Shown here: one piece after another, positions 26,701-41,700 of the stretch
Numbering within the stretch: position 1 is the stretch's first letter
How the letters are laid out: each line of letters begins with the position of its first letter
From: Andrena cerasifolii
Lineage: Eukaryota > Arthropoda > Insecta > Hymenoptera > Andrenidae
Assembly (NCBI RefSeq): GCF_050908995.1
Contig: NC_135122.1
Span: forward strand, 12,254,501-12,318,500
DNA: 64,000 nt
Reading direction: 5' to 3'
Program-made: the position numbers and the translations under genes
Notes under the pieces: generated by a model
Seen by the model: the letters and a program-made list of their open reading frames with translations, nothing else
The model's database searches: none
Told to the model about the DNA's origin: nothing

Positions 26701-29700
26701 GCGTGGAGAATTTCGTCGTCCACCGGGGTGAGCAAATTCCCCGTCGACCCTCCCGTCGGAAGTAGTGTTTCTTCGCCACCAAAGATCCGTCGCGCGATCA
26801 AAGGGTTGAAGCGAATAATTATAGAGAAATCGCGTTGTTAACCGGTATCAAGTGGAAGATTGTTTCTACCCCTCCGGCGCTCGCGGGGACAACGAGAATT
26901 CATGCATTTTTAAATAATCGCCGCGGCCGCACAGTCACGCGACTAACCGAGGAATTAACTCGTTAACCCACACGACACTGTTCGCCGAACGTATTGCTAC
27001 GATTTAACGAAAAACCAACGGGCAAACGGGGAGCAAGGACGTGGCCGGCTGTGTCGCGCCCCGATCGCCATCGACAGCGTGTATTAAAAAAAAAAAACGA
27101 GACGTAATTCATCGGCCACCCGTCTCCAAAATGTACTCGCAATTTGCCATGGCCCTTTAAAGCGACAGAGCCCGTAATTTCGCCAATCGAAATCTCGCTC
27201 CGTTGACTTTTATACTCCGCGGAAACGCCAAAAAATGTGCGCGCTGAAATAACAGTTGAGCGATTACGAATTTACGTGTTCAGCCGTTGAGGTTAATCGT
27301 TGCGATCCCTGACGAATCGGCCGATTTATAATTGGCCCTCTCTGTTTATCTGCCTGGCTCGAGCTCAAATTCAGCGGATACGGGCGTCGAGGCGGTGGCG
27401 AACGGGCGGGAGCGGGTTTAATGGTAGCGTTTCCGTGCAAACAATCGGAACAGCAATCGCCGGCCGACGCTGGCCCGACGTATTAAACTAAATTAAATTA
27501 ATTATGTGCGTGACAGCGATAAAAGCACGCAGTCGCATGCGACGACGCATCGATTAGGCAGCCGGGGGCACGCTTTCCGAGCGGGCGGCGCGGCACGGCG
27601 GTACGTGCACGTCGTCGTAATTTACCACTGGTCTGGATAATAACCTGCCTTTTTCCGAGCACCTGCTTTTTTGCCTGTCGATGCGCGGAATTGATTTTTC
27701 ACTCGGTTATCGCATCGACCGTTCCCCGATCCCGCGACCAGGAACCAACGCGGACGCGTGACGCGTAAAATCGGGCATTCAGCATGGCAGAAGGAACGTG
27801 CTAATTTGAATTTATAATTCAAATGAAGCGAATCTCGTTGGAACTTGGATGTAGATGAAACGCGACGGTGGTCCGCCACGTTCTTCTCAATTCAAGGATA
27901 TCGTCAGCCCCCCAGACGGTCTCTACGATCTCAGTGGCAAGTGTCTAAACGAGCCTAATGATCGACAATACGCGCAATTAAGAAGAAAGAAACCGGTGGA
28001 GGAAAGGGGCGCAAGCGAGTGTCCGGGGAGAATGGGAGCGCGATCGCGTGAAAAGGTCTGGTCGGAGCGGAGGTGTTCCCCTCCAGGAGAGTCGCAATTA
28101 AAAATTTAAATTGCGTTTAAAACCTGCCGGTGCTGCCGTCGCGCAGCCGACCTCCCCCCGGCCCTCCTATCTCGTTCTACTTTTTTCAATTTTCTCCGGG
28201 GGGGTGGCTGGCGCGCGGCTGTCCTTCTCCCTCTCGGAGCCCGCTTTATTTTGCTTCCCCCGTTCCCTCCTCGTCGACTGGAAAGCGAGGAGCTGGAAGG
28301 CCGAAGAAGGGAACACACCGGTGCGCCCCTAAGGTACACCTAATCGCTTAAGCTTATTACGCGAGCAGACAAGGCGGAGGAATCAGCCGTGCACCTCGCG
28401 AGGAGGAGATGCGGGGGCGGAGGGAGCGAAGGGAAAGGAGAGAACTGCTCGCTGCGGAACGGAGAGGCGGACGCACGTTCGGTTTCATCATTTTTAATTG
28501 ATAGCGCACGCCAATCCTATCTGTCGGATTTATTAGGCCGCTCGACGAGATGGTTTTGCGGAGCGAGGTGGACGGGGGTGGGTGAATAGCGAAGGGAAAC
28601 GGAGCTTTTATTGGACAAACCGGGTTGTTTCGGTGGTAGGGGCCCCGGTCAGTGGTCACCGTGGCCCGATTGTCACCGGGAAAGCGCGTTTTCCAGATTT
28701 TCATGGCATCCTCCCCACCCGTCCACCGCGCGCACGTATATACGCCAGATTGATTGCGGGGATTAACGCTGTTTTCTCGCGATAATTATCGTCCATAGCG
28801 CGGAGATTTTATCGGATCTCCTCCACGCAGGCCTCCGCCGATGTCGAAACGTCGAATTGCTTATTAAGCTCGTTATTGCGACTCAGCTACGTTACTGATA
28901 AAAAACCGTTCTCCGGACTCGCGAGTGCTGCGCAAGATCGGTCGACAGTGTTGGCAACTGCAAATCACTTTCACGTATAAACATTCGCCGCGGCTGATGG
29001 AAAGTTACATCGGTCATAATTTTAACGCCGGCAACGTTCATTGATTTCGCATTTCCCGCAGGGGAATTAAATCGCGCTGAACCGAGTCCGAGACTTTCTT
29101 GAAATTTGATCAAAGCGGCGTGTCGACGTTCGGAGATTAAATTATTATTGCAAACGACAACCTGAACGGTTGTAATCGAAGGTACAGAGATGTAAATTGC
29201 GTTTACGCGCGGGTGTGTGCGCCGTGGAAATGAAGGGAATTTACGATCGTTGGAAAGTTAGAAGAATTCTTGAAAAGACGAATGGATTTCTTTAACGCAA
29301 GCACGCTCTGTTAAATTTACGAGCAAGCTCGATCGTGGATTATTGAATCCACGCTGCGATTCTCCGACTGCCGAGCTCGCGGTATTGTTTTTTTTTTCAC
29401 GTATGGAAGCATTTATTTCCTTTCCATTCCTATTCTTGCCCTCTATAAAAGCCTTCGCATTGAAATTGACAGCGATTGGCCATAACTAAATGTACGTGCA
29501 TACATAGGTATATCCGTTTGATACAATGGATTCAAGAGGCATTTGATTTTCACCGCGGAATAATTCATCTCCATCTGGGTAAAAGTTATACATCGGACAC
29601 ATTCGTGTCTCTTTTATTCTCGACGAGATATTAAAGAAAATTCACTGTCACGCGTTATACGGTGCACGGTTTATGTTCCTGTCACGCGATCGCAAGCTTC

Positions 29701-32677
29701 TATGTATAAGAACGAGAAACAAAGAGCAACCGACTGATTCGTCGGCTAGACTTGAAATTGATACGGGGGTGAGTTTCGCTGGAAACACTTAACGAAATTG
29801 ACTACGCGGAGTAACACCCGCTGATCCGAATAATTGTCTTCGGAAGCACCATGTTCCAGCGATACAAAGCTAAACAGACGAACGAAAGTACGCGGCACTT
29901 TATCTAAATCCATAATATCCGAGAACGAGAGAGGCCAAAGGTTGTATAATTACTTTTCCGCGACCCTATCGACTGATATTCATGAAGGTCCATTATCTAA
30001 GGAAACATGACGCTGAGAAATCGCGACATTTCGTAGGGACCGTTAAAACGCTATTTTTCCCGCGACCATCGAGAATGGAATCGACAACGGTGGAAAAAAG
30101 TACGATGAGGCGGGCGGAAAAAAGCGGGCAGATTGATTTTTCGCGGTAGGCCAACTAATTTGGAATCGAGAGAGACAGAGACGGCTGAATGGCCATCGTT
30201 CCGCGCGCACGACCGCTCGACGATTGCCAATTGGAAAAATACTCCAATTCGATTACAATTTTTTTTCCCTCCCTGCCGACGCTCGCACACCACGCCACCG
30301 GAGGAATTTCAAACCGTGGGCTCGCCTACGACGGAAAATACATTCGTCGAACCATGAGGGGTTGCGGGCGCACGCGGGGGTCGGGGGCTGCAGGCGGATG
30401 TGAAACTAATATCGAGCACTGCAATCGTTTCTGAAAGCTTTTGAGAGCGCAATTTAAAAGCGATCTTCCCTGTTTTCGTTCCATTTACAAAGAAAATCTG
30501 TACCGACCGTGTCTCCGTTCCGAAAAACATTTCCCACCGATGTGCTCCAAGTTGTTTTCGCCGGGTCGTGCCAACAACAATTCGTTGGCCTTCGCAACGA
30601 CGGGGGCTGTTAGTTTATTCAACAAGAAACTGGTCCTGTAACGAAGCAAAAGCGCGTACACGATGGAGGGACGGAAAGAGGCGGGCCAAGAAAGCTTCTT
30701 TGGGATGCTTGACGTTATTTACCGTCACGTCGACGTCGTTATGGAAACACTGTTCAAAGACAAAAGACACATGTCGTTCTACAACTGTTTTCTTGTGCGC
30801 GATCTACGCTAATGAAATTCTACCAAAGTACCCACCCCTGAATCGTTAACCGGAAACGATTGTTCGTTGTTTATCGAGGCAGCAGCTTTTGATCTTTAAC
30901 TTTGTAGACTACAGTTTTCCTAGAAGCAAAAACCCAGGAACGTCGTCACTTTCTGAACACCGTGTACCCTGGAACAGGGTGATTCATTTCGTGGTGTCCA
31001 CAACCCCCATCCTTCCAACTCCCGACCCACACTATCATGCAGGATCGGCGAAACGTTCAGCAATTTATCGTCCCCGGAGCCCAGTTTGTTATCATATTCC
31101 GTGAATCGATTAATTTTCGGGGGCACCGTTCGATTAATGCGCCGTTGAACGTTCGATTCGCGGAAATCGCGACAGAAATTCCTGACCGGGGGAAGCTATC
31201 GAAACCCGCTGGCTGCTTCTTCCGCGGCAGCGGCGCTTATCGGTCCGTTTAATTCGGTTTTATTAGAGGCAGGGGCAAGAGGGGTGGGGCGAGTGAGGGG
31301 TGGCGGAGGGGCCCAAATCGTGATCGTTAGCGCCGACACGAGGCCGGCACGAATCGCAGGTGACTGTCTGGGTTTGGCGCACCTATATCTACGGGGTGTC
31401 AAATTAGTCACGCACGCCGCCTCCGGCCAACCCCTCCGTCGACGATCAACCCCCGTAACCATGGCTACTGCCGCGAAATTTCTCTGCACGACGGCTCGCG
31501 CGTCGCTTTCCGACGCAATTGCGCACGCAATGCGGAAAACGTGCTGAAATTAACGGCGTAGCTGAGAGAACGATGCCTCCTTATCCAACTTACGCAGCTT
31601 TCTTTCTCTGTTTTCTTGCACGAGGGTGGAGAGAGGCCGCGCGAGCTCGGAGGTCCTGATTATTTTCGATTACAGTAAAATTCCAATTGGGGTAGTCGCG
31701 CAATTTCCCCATTAACGTTGAGGTAATTGACGAATATTAAGCCGAGATCTCACGTGCGAGGACACGTGGGGGACACAAGGGCGGTATGTAGACTCGAAGA
31801 AGATCGACCACTGTTTTGGGGATTTGTGACAAGGGTAGTTTCATCTATCGTGCTTCCTCGTGGAAATTGTTCTTCTTTTATGGATTCTGTAGTCAATTAT
31901 GTGTATCGGTGGTTCGGCGGTAGCTCTGAACGAATATAATAGTCCCCCTGGTTGCACCCAGCCAGCTCGTACCCCTCGTGGTCAGTAGACCGAGAACCAT
32001 AAGCTCGCAATATTAATACCCATACACGGCAACATAAAGCTGTTTAGCGAAGGGCACGCAGTGAGAACTTTCGCACCAGGTTACGGACAACTAATGACGT
32101 ATATATATATATATATACGCTCGTTTCCCTACATAAATCAAGATAATGTCCTGTCGTATTCGCGAATTACGTTTCATCTATGGCAGTCCCTTCAACTTCC
32201 TACGTTGACTCGGGCAAATTTCTAGCAATTCCCGAAATAATAGATCTCTCTGGCAACCTATAAGGCTCATAAGTGCACCGTTACCCCGAAAGTACCATCA
32301 CCCTACATCCTCCAAAGAAAAAGGACACGTCCACGAGTTTCACTCTTTTTCTCTTATCCTACCACCATCATCCACCCCCGAATGATCCTTCAACAACCCA
32401 GCAAACGGCCGAAACGATCCAGATATATCGGATTCTGATGGACCGACACCCCAAACCCGACACTCCACGAACAGGATAAAAAGCATTCGAGCTCGATATG
32501 AACGGTGGAGGGAAGACGATCGCGGATACAAATGTTATTACACGCAAGCACCTCTGATCTTCCGCGTGAACGGCCAATGGCCTTTCTCCTCGGGCCCTCC
32601 TTCCACTGCGTCAGATCGTTTTTCTTCTGGGTGCGATGTTTTCAGGCGGAAAATAAGATAATGGCCTCGCGCCTCGG

Positions 32678-32710
<33 letters not shown>

Positions 32711-35700
32711 GCGGGTGGGAAATAGCGAAGATCGTGGGAGCGGGACACCTGGCTGGCGCAACGAAGGGTGTCGCGAGGAGAAAAGCGAAGAAGGAAAAAA
32801 TAACGCGTAAGGACGGACACGCTTCCACTGCTAGAAACAGGACGTGACAGGGAAGTGGAAAAATGTCCAGCACCTCGCGCTACTACAATCGGGTGTCAGT
32901 GGTAAGAGACGAAATAAGTCAGACGGATCCGTCAGGCGGGCGCTTGATAAACGAACCGCGTAATTTAGACGTTCCAGCGACTCCTCGGAGCATAGTACCT
33001 ACAAGCGTATCTGGGTGCTTTGATGGGAATGAAATTCAGCTAGCATTCGATGCGAAGGAAAGAAAATAGTTGAGTTTAAATTCTTCAGAAGCTATCTCAT
33101 CGAGAGACGTTTGTCTCCGTTCAGATAGCTTTCGTGCGGAAATTATGCTTCTTAATTCGTTAACACCTCCCGAGCTCATTAACGGGGGATTTTTCACCAT
33201 TTAAGAGGCGGAGGGGAGAGGGTTAGAGAGGGTGGCGCCGTTTCTCGGTAACAGACTGTCAAGACCCTTAAGTCGGCGCAGAAACACGTCCTTCGATCCT
33301 GCGGGTCGCGAGAGCATGCGAAGTGGGTAAACTCTTGCAGCGCCGTCTAACGAGTATTATAATTACTGTCGCGTAACTCAATATTGCCCCCTCGATATGC
33401 TAAACTCCCGCGGAATATAGTGTTAATAGGCGTGGAATGGCGCGGGACAACACCCCGCTTCTATTAATTGCACTTCACCCTAAATGCAAATTGTTCGAAA
33501 TTGAGCGAGGGCTCCCCGAATATTTGGAAACTCCATTACGGGCCAGTGTTCGTCCTTTCGTTCGCGCGCGCACACGTCGACGCTGCGCGCCCGCGCGCAA
33601 CCCCGTTAGGAGGGTTTCAATTCAAGGGGAGCTTCGTCGAATGATAAAAGGGAAAAAATGAAAAAATTATTCATTCGATGTCAGAGACCTTCAGCATCTC
33701 AAAAGTATGTCTTCTCGAAAGTTATTGCAATTCCAGATGGACGATTAACGAGATGCTCCTCGTAGAACCATTCAACCCTTTTCGTCCAGCAATTCTCTGT
33801 ATTCCCGTTTACAAAAAAAAACGGCTACATCCCAGGGGATCCCTTGCCGAGCGCTCGAAAAACTTATTCCCGGCAGAGACGTTGATCGAGCACCACTTAT
33901 CGCAACAAAAGACGGCAGAAGTGTTTTAAAACGCGTGTCAAGCACTCGAGGCTACGAAGCAACCATTAAACGTTTGAAAAGGTTGTAGCGCCAGCCGCAA
34001 AAGCGAAAAGCTCGCCGCAAACGCTCGCCCCCTCTTCGTTCAAAGAGACAAGCAAAGAAGTCCGCGCGAAGGAAGAAAGAGCAAGGTCCATCGTTTCCCG
34101 TAAATACGTTTCAGGAGATTAGCTGTCCGAGGTTCTGAGGTCTGTGGCTCAATTAAGCACTCCGTTTAGCGCTTGACTAAAAAGGGTTGGTTGCCGGAGA
34201 CCCTTGCTCTGCCCCCTCGAGCATCAATCATGTTGGAGCAACCCTTTTCCCGAGGGCGGTTTTGCCTCTCCTCTATTGAGACGAAGTGTTGTGCTCAAAC
34301 ACAAAAACACTTCATTTGGCAGATTAGCCGTTAAACACCAAGGGTAGGAACACGCGCGTCCCCGTGCTGCACTGGGGTGACGAGGGACACGGGGGATGAG
34401 CCTGACGAGTGCGTCGGCTGAAAAAAGACTGGTCGCTGTTCCAGGGCTGTTCGCGGAACTGAGTCGGAGACGTAATTACGTGGATAATTAATTGCGGCCA
34501 AGTCGCCGCGGAGGAGTTAACGAGTTCGAAAAGAGGACCTCCGTGTTCGATGGGGAGGAGACGACAGGAGGTGCTTGCACGCGTGCAACATAAACTTTCT
34601 AACGGCGATACTCGACACGCGAGGGGGATTAAATCTCGCTAATCGCGGACACGAAGTCCCATCGAGTCCTGTAACTTATCCTTCGTCAGAGCTAAACTGC
34701 TCTCCTACAAAGCTGCCCTTTTAACGCGTAGAACTAAGAATCTCCGGGAACGGTGCAAGTATCATCGACGAGGCGATCGATCGTAGGAGGCAGTGAGCTG
34801 GAGATGCTCTCGCGGGCTAGGACACGGAAGAAAAGGGAAGCTTTCCCACGAGGCGGCGCAGGAACTCGTCGAGGAGGACGAAACGGTGGTCCGTGACCGC
34901 GTTAGGAGCCTACATACAGCCGAAGGACGTTCGTCCGTAGGGCACACGCATAGAAAATCCACGCATGTGCCTGCTCGTTTTAATATTCCATATAATGTTA
35001 TGAAACCTTTGTCGGCATATGGTCCTGAGGCCAGCAATTAACAATTAGCTGGCGGTCCTTGTAATCGAATTACGGGGGCCATTGTCGGGCTCAGGTACAA
35101 ACGTATTCAGTTCCACTGGTTGCTGCCCTCCCCCTACCTCCTCCCAACCCCTCGCGCCCCCTTTCCTCGCCTTCATTGGCTCGTCTCTTCTTCTTTTTTT
35201 TTTCTCCCGGCGTGGTTTAAGATCGAATTTCTTGCCGCTGCATGCGCTCGACGGGTTCAGGCGGCGCATAGATGCAAAATGCAACCGTGAGGGGATCCCT
35301 TACAAAGGCAGGAGACCGAGCCACTCTCCACGCCGGGGATGAATGTCACTTCGTGAAAATATATCCGTTTCAGGGAGTTTGAGATTTCTCTGCTCTCCGT
35401 CCCTCTGCCGCAATAGATCGCAGGTACCGACGAGCGGGAGCGCTCTACACGCGGCCGGCGCGGCGATGAATGTGAACCTGGAAATCGCGACGAGGATTAG
35501 TAACACTAAACTGCCGGCAGGATGCTTCGTGATTCTGCCGATAACGGATCTTGGTGTAGGTTTCCTTCTGGATGAAGGAAGCGTTGCTGACAAAGGTGCA
35601 AGATAGAAGACTTTATCGGTTGCTTCCTCGATAAAGGATGTTTGACAATCTCAATTTACAAGCCCGCACAGGGAGCTGGGCTTGCCACGGTTTTACTACG

Positions 35701-38700
35701 AACGGGTAACGAGCTGTTTAAAACTTGCGAACGGGAACTTAAAGAGCGAAATCTCTGTTAGAAGCGCGGGAGAGAGAACCCAGTCGCGAGGGTTCATCCC
35801 TATCGAAACATTCACCGGCCGAGAGTGACCGGTCGAGCTGGTCGTGGGCAAAGGTCGCCGTAAATTAACAATTCCGTGATCCCGTTCAATTAATCCCATT
35901 CGAGCGCCGCAAGAGGTTCGTTTGATCGAGATATCGCGCGGCCCTTTAACAAGTAACCGATGTCAAACGCAGCCAGAGACACAAGGAGGTAGGAAAGGGA
36001 AGCGTGGGTCCACTCGCGGGGGAATATACCGAATTCGAGATATATCCAGCAGAACTAACTATTAATTTGGTTCCCAGGCGGTGGTAGAAGAGAGGGAGGC
36101 GGGTTTCGGTGTAAAGGGAGAGAAAGAGAGAGAGAGAGAGAGAACGAGATGAGGAGCAGAGCAGGAAGGCGAAGAGGGGTGGAAGGGCAGGACCAGAAAG
36201 CCTTCGGGGCAGCAGATTACTGTGCACGGCCTATGGATCCTCTCCCCTTCACCTTTTCCCTCTGCTACCCATCTCCTGGTCGACGTGGCTGGCCCCGTGA
36301 AGTTAATAATCATCAAAAGTCACAGTGTTTGTCGAGGGCGGCCGCCCTTTGTGCGCCCACGCGTGTTCCTGACGCTAATATGACTCCACCCGGGCTTTAT
36401 TACGAGTTATTAGAGTTATTACATCGGCGACGGATTTTCACGTGCAGCACGCGGCCTGCAGCCCGGCTTTGCAACGCGGTATTCTCTTTATCCGCGCTCG
36501 TGCACTTTTTCCACCTATTCCGACAGGTCCAAACTTTCAATTATCGCGATAGGAGACGCTACCAGGCGTGGCAAAGAAGGGGATATCTTTCAGGCTTCGA
36601 TCGACGGCAAGATTGTCGAAGATTGTACTTACAATAATTAGTAATCTCTGTGTAAGCGCGTTGAATTACAATTTTATGATATTATGATATACATTAGCGA
36701 AACCATCAGCAAGATACTTCGAACATTCACGAATCCAATTCAATACTTTTAACGTCTGTTCCTAACCGAAAAAAATCATATTTAAATATAAAGGATAAAG
36801 TGTCAACAATTGGGACTGGGTCGCTAATTGGGACATTTACCTTACAGTACCTACTTTTTATGGTATTTTGAACTACTTAATCAGCAATGTGCCCTCGATT
36901 CTACGTACCTACTATTTTAAACCACCGCTCCACGAATATTCTTCGCGTGTACCGTTCAACGAAGCTTTCCTCGCATTATTCCACTTTCATCTGTGTGTAT
37001 TTCTGTGTCCCGAAACTCACCATCCCTCGTGCATAATTGGACGCTTTAAAACAGACAGGCGAACGATACATTTGTACATTTCAAAATAGAGGTGACTGAA
37101 ACTGCCCGAATTGGGACAATCTTATCGATTGTTCGCTGATCTTTGAAGAGGATAGCGTTCTCCATAATGGCACCAGAACTCGATCGTTCTCCCGGCTCGC
37201 CGCGATTCACGAGATCAGCGTCCAACCAGGGAAAATAGAGAGGATCACTCGCGTGGGGTTGTAAAAGCATATTGCTCGGTAAATAGCCCCGTGGACAAAG
37301 GGTGCATTCAGTCGAATGCCGATTCCGCGGCTGGCGACGAAAAAGGGAGTCCCTGCGGGACAATGAACGCGCGGTGTCAAAATACGAAGGCCATAAGGCT
37401 AATTTGCCGAATTTCTGCTCGCCTTATTCACGCGAGACACCCTCGCGATTATGTTCCGAGCACTGGCCCGTTGTTTCGGGCGCATTGTGGCCGACTTTTT
37501 AAAACGAGACCACGCTAATCACGTGCGCGGATAAAAGGTCTGGGGCTTTGATTTCGCCGCGATTTGGTGGCTCTATCGGCAGTTAAAAAGGTGGGGTAGA
37601 TAATGAACGACAGAGCGCTTCAAGTGGATGATCGTTCAATTACTTTAAGTAAAACATTCGCGTACGTAAGCGACAACATTCGTCGACGTTTGCTCCGGTA
37701 AAAGGGAGCTGCAGGATCTTCGTGATTCTACCGCAGAATTTTTTCTTCGTAGCAGCGAGTCCCTGCATCCTTCGCTCGATTTAAACCCCCCTTTCCTTCG
37801 ACGCCGACAGGGTCTTAATAAGACGGATCGAATTTCAGGGCACGATTCGTGCTCTTGACACTTCCGTGTTTCGTCGATCATTGAGAAAGTCGATCGTCCG
37901 TAATCCTCCTAACAAAAAAAGCGAAGGGAAAATGAGAAAAAGAATGGAGGGAAGGAAAAACGTTGAGCCCCCGCTGCACCTAATTGCCAGTATATTATTC
38001 TGGCTGGTGCAAGGTTCCCTTTTTCCAGAATTAGGAGCTGCTGCCTCCACTTTCCATCTGTCTATCTTTGGATTACCCGCAATTTAATAATCCTTTGCCC
38101 AGCTGGACGCCCGCGGCGAGGGTATTAATAACGTTTACCATCAGAAGCTTTATTCGCTGTTAAGGAAAAGCAGCCGAACAAATGATGCAGGCACCCGGGG
38201 ACGCGCGAAATAGAATGTCCGAACTAGGCCATCGCCAACTGATTTTAAGTGGACAGATTAAGCCCGGCTCTTTACCTGCTATTAATATCGGCCAACGAAT
38301 GCCCGATACGCTGAATAATTCCCCGTTAATCAAATAACTGGAATATACGCATATTTATTTTCGCAACTGGCCTGATAAATACAGGCGATCTGGTTCGGAG
38401 CGAGCGCGATTCCCTCGATCACGTAAAAGTATTCGCTTTAAATATACCGCGAAAGCAGCGATCCCTTGGACCGTTGGAAGAGGATGTCCCTCCTCGGTCT
38501 CGACCATTTCCTCCTCCGCTTTGAAGTCACAACTTCTCCCCGTTTAACGTCGGAAAATTAATCTCCAATAAGTTTGCCGAGGAATGCTGGAAAGTGTACG
38601 CAGTCTCGGTTCCGTGGAAAGCAGTCTGGTGACTTCCTGACAGGAACGATCTCCATGATCCACCATGAAAAGAACGCACAACAGGGCTCATTGTTCGGCA

Positions 38701-41700
38701 ACGGGTGCGCACAAGGATCCTCTCGACGGACAAACGAACGGATCCCGATCGTCGTGTCCGTCCTCGGCGTACACGGAGCCGTTTAGTCTCATTGTAAAAG
38801 TGAAATCGCCTCGTGTTTGGGATGTTATTTGTAGCACATTAGTATTGTATCGCAGCGTGCCAGGGTTAGGCCGGGGCGTTGGAGTGTTTAAGGGTGATTA
38901 CACGCAACGACAGGGGTGGCTTTATTGGAGAAGCTCGCCAGTGGCGCTCAATCCCCTATCCGCCGATTCGTAAACTCATCGCGAATCTTTCTACTTACTG
39001 AATCACCAACTAGCTCTTAGGCGATACACGCAGCGCGCTGTTACACCCAAACAGAGATCTGAATTCTTCAAGATGAATTTCCTGCTGCAAAAAGACTGCT
39101 CCTCCAGAATGTCGCACAGGGGGCAGTAGGACGACGTCGAAAGGCAAAATCGAAACGAAAGCCAGCCAGGCTCGTTTAACTGGAAATCCAGCCGCCCACC
39201 CCGACGGAATTGATTTAACTCGAACGCTGCACGAGTCACGCCGCATCGTCAATTATCGTCGGGACACGTATCCGCAGTGCGGATGCACAGACGCCGCTGT
39301 CCTTTCAGCACGCTCCCCGAAACCGAGCCGAAAATGAGAACGACTGTATAGGGATTGAATTTGCACGACAGTTTGACAGGGTCGTAGGAGAAGGGGGGAA
39401 TAGTATGGGCTAGGGTAGAAGCGGGACGTTCGGGGAGGGGGCATAAAAAGCACGGTGAATAATAGACTCCATCCCTCTCCAAACATCTCCCTTCTCTATG
39501 CATACCACGGCAAACGGTGCCCTGGACCGGAATCTCGGCTTATATTCGAAACGCGTACGCCACTTTTCCTTCCCCTGGCACTGTGCTCAAGATAGCGTTT
39601 CGATAAGCTTGTAATACACCCGAAAACAACCACCCAGCTCTTCTTTGGTTTCGCCCGCAGCGAGGATTGATTTCTATTTGCTGAGAATTTTTGGCAAGCC
39701 AATGAAAGATCGACGCTGCGATTCTACCGGTCGTTCAATCGATAATTTAACGCAATTGGAATGTTCCTCGCCTCCATAGGAGCAAGTGGATAATCCCGGG
39801 GCGTAAAAGAGCAAGGGCTCGGTAGCGTGAGACGCGCAGCGACATCTCCATGGATTCGCAACTCTTCCAAAGTAGACGAAGGCCACCGGCATTGCCGAAC
39901 AATAGGCGAAATCTGTTAATACCGCCACGAACGACAATGCGTTCGACGTGGCGTGATCGCCTCGAATACCTTTTTACCGGCGCTAATCCGAATTCGACGG
40001 GAGAGCGGTCGTCGGCTCGGATAAAGCGATCATCGTCCCGGAACGATTCGCTGGAGCGGAGCGAAGACGGCGGCGGGATCGCTCCGGGCGAGATGGAAGA
40101 TCACGGGGCAACAACGACGCCCGTGCACCGATGGAAAAGTGATTTTCCCGGCGATATCGCGAGCCCGTCGAGCTCTCGTCACCGTATGTCAACGATGGAA
40201 TAGGGCGAAAGCTGTTACGCAGCCGCCGGAACCGACGTTAACGTCGATATTTCCCTGTAAACGACCACTCTCTTGTTTCCCGCCCCCGTTCCCAGCGACG
40301 ACCGAGATTTTCCAGGTCCGACTGGCCGCGCGCCAGCGGCCAAAGTGGTTTTCTGTCTGAAAGAGTAACGGGGCTTGGCGTGAACACGTTCTCCGGCGCG
40401 TGTTTTATGGACGAGAAAACCGTCATCGAGAATTCTGTACCGTTGCGCTCTTCGTGGTCGCGTCGTTGCGAATTACACGCGTCTGACGCGGGGCTTTTCC
40501 ATAACTTTTGCTGCACCCGCGTGGAGCGTTTCATGCACCGTTACACGCACCGAGCTTCACTTCGATTCGATGAGTGCTGCTTCGAATTTGCACAGTGTTG
40601 GAAGGAAAATAAGTTTCGTGCGTAGATTCGGTGGTTAAGTACGAGTAGAAGTACAGGATGTTTCGGGGCATAAGTCGTTCAGTGATGTCATCGAAGTGGT
40701 CAGTGCGAAACTAATTGTAGGAGAGAGCGGGGACAAAAGTAACAGTTTTTCACATTTCGCCTAGCCTACAATTATCTTTTATAGATATAAAAATGAAAAT
40801 TGTGCCTTAAGATACTATGTTTCTTGGTCTGTCGTTTGAGCCCAGATTCAGCCTTAAGTGATACGTAGTTAAAAAGTTATGGCAGTTTTCCGCAGTGACT
40901 GTCATTGTTACTTTTGTCCTGCAGGGGTAGGACGAAAGTAACATACCGTGAGGACGAAAGTAACACTAATTATTTTCAGGAGAATTAAGTAAAAACACTT
41001 CGTCCAACGCAAAATAGGATTTTTATTATAAAAAAAAAACGAAAGAAAGAAACATTTAAATAAATATATTTTAAGTAACGATAAAAACCAATAAATTTTA
41101 AATAACGAAATTACCAAAAAATTTGTATTAACAAAAAAAAAACAAAATAGGAGAAACTTACCTGAATGATCTAAATAACAAGTTCAGCTTGATCAGGGTA
41201 TACGATTCGTGTTACTGCTCAGCGTCACTCAGTACAATAAAAGAGACACTATACACGTGTAACTGTGTGAAGCAAACGTTTTGGAAATGTTTGTGGAAGG
41301 GGGCAGAACGCGTGTTACTTTCATGACGCCGTTACGTTTGTCTCCCGCTCTCTCCTTCGTACTTGACGCTATGAGGCATAATTATTGGGCGTACAAAGTA
41401 GGCAAAATGTTCCACTAGCTGCATCATCAAAATTTACACTTGAAACCGGGAGACTGTAATAGCAGGATTTACGTCCACGCCTCCCACCCTCGCCGATCAT
41501 GCGCGATGGGCCCGGAGGCCACGGTTCTGCGCGCAGGCCAGCAACAGTAACGTCAACAACAACACAACGTCCAATTTTAATCCCGGAATTACTTCCATTT
41601 TATTCCAATTTTCTTGCATTTAAACCGTCTAAGGGAGTTTACCTTGGCAATATCATTGCCGAGGAGGCGACGAGCGATGGGGGATGCTGTCCGGGGGTGA

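Noticed and set aside
26639..26731. Read-through of Rx exon 2 past the donor
   Set aside because: The frame continues, but the homeodomain recognition helix is encoded only by exon 3; CAG|GTGAGT is a strong donor and read-through would destroy the homeodomain.
32505..32873. 100+ codon frames on both strands
   Set aside because: Driven by the AG microsatellite and flanking low complexity.
39850..40203. 117-codon frame with Ser/Arg-rich sequence in intron 2
   Set aside because: No conserved domain and no splice support; probably a chance frame.
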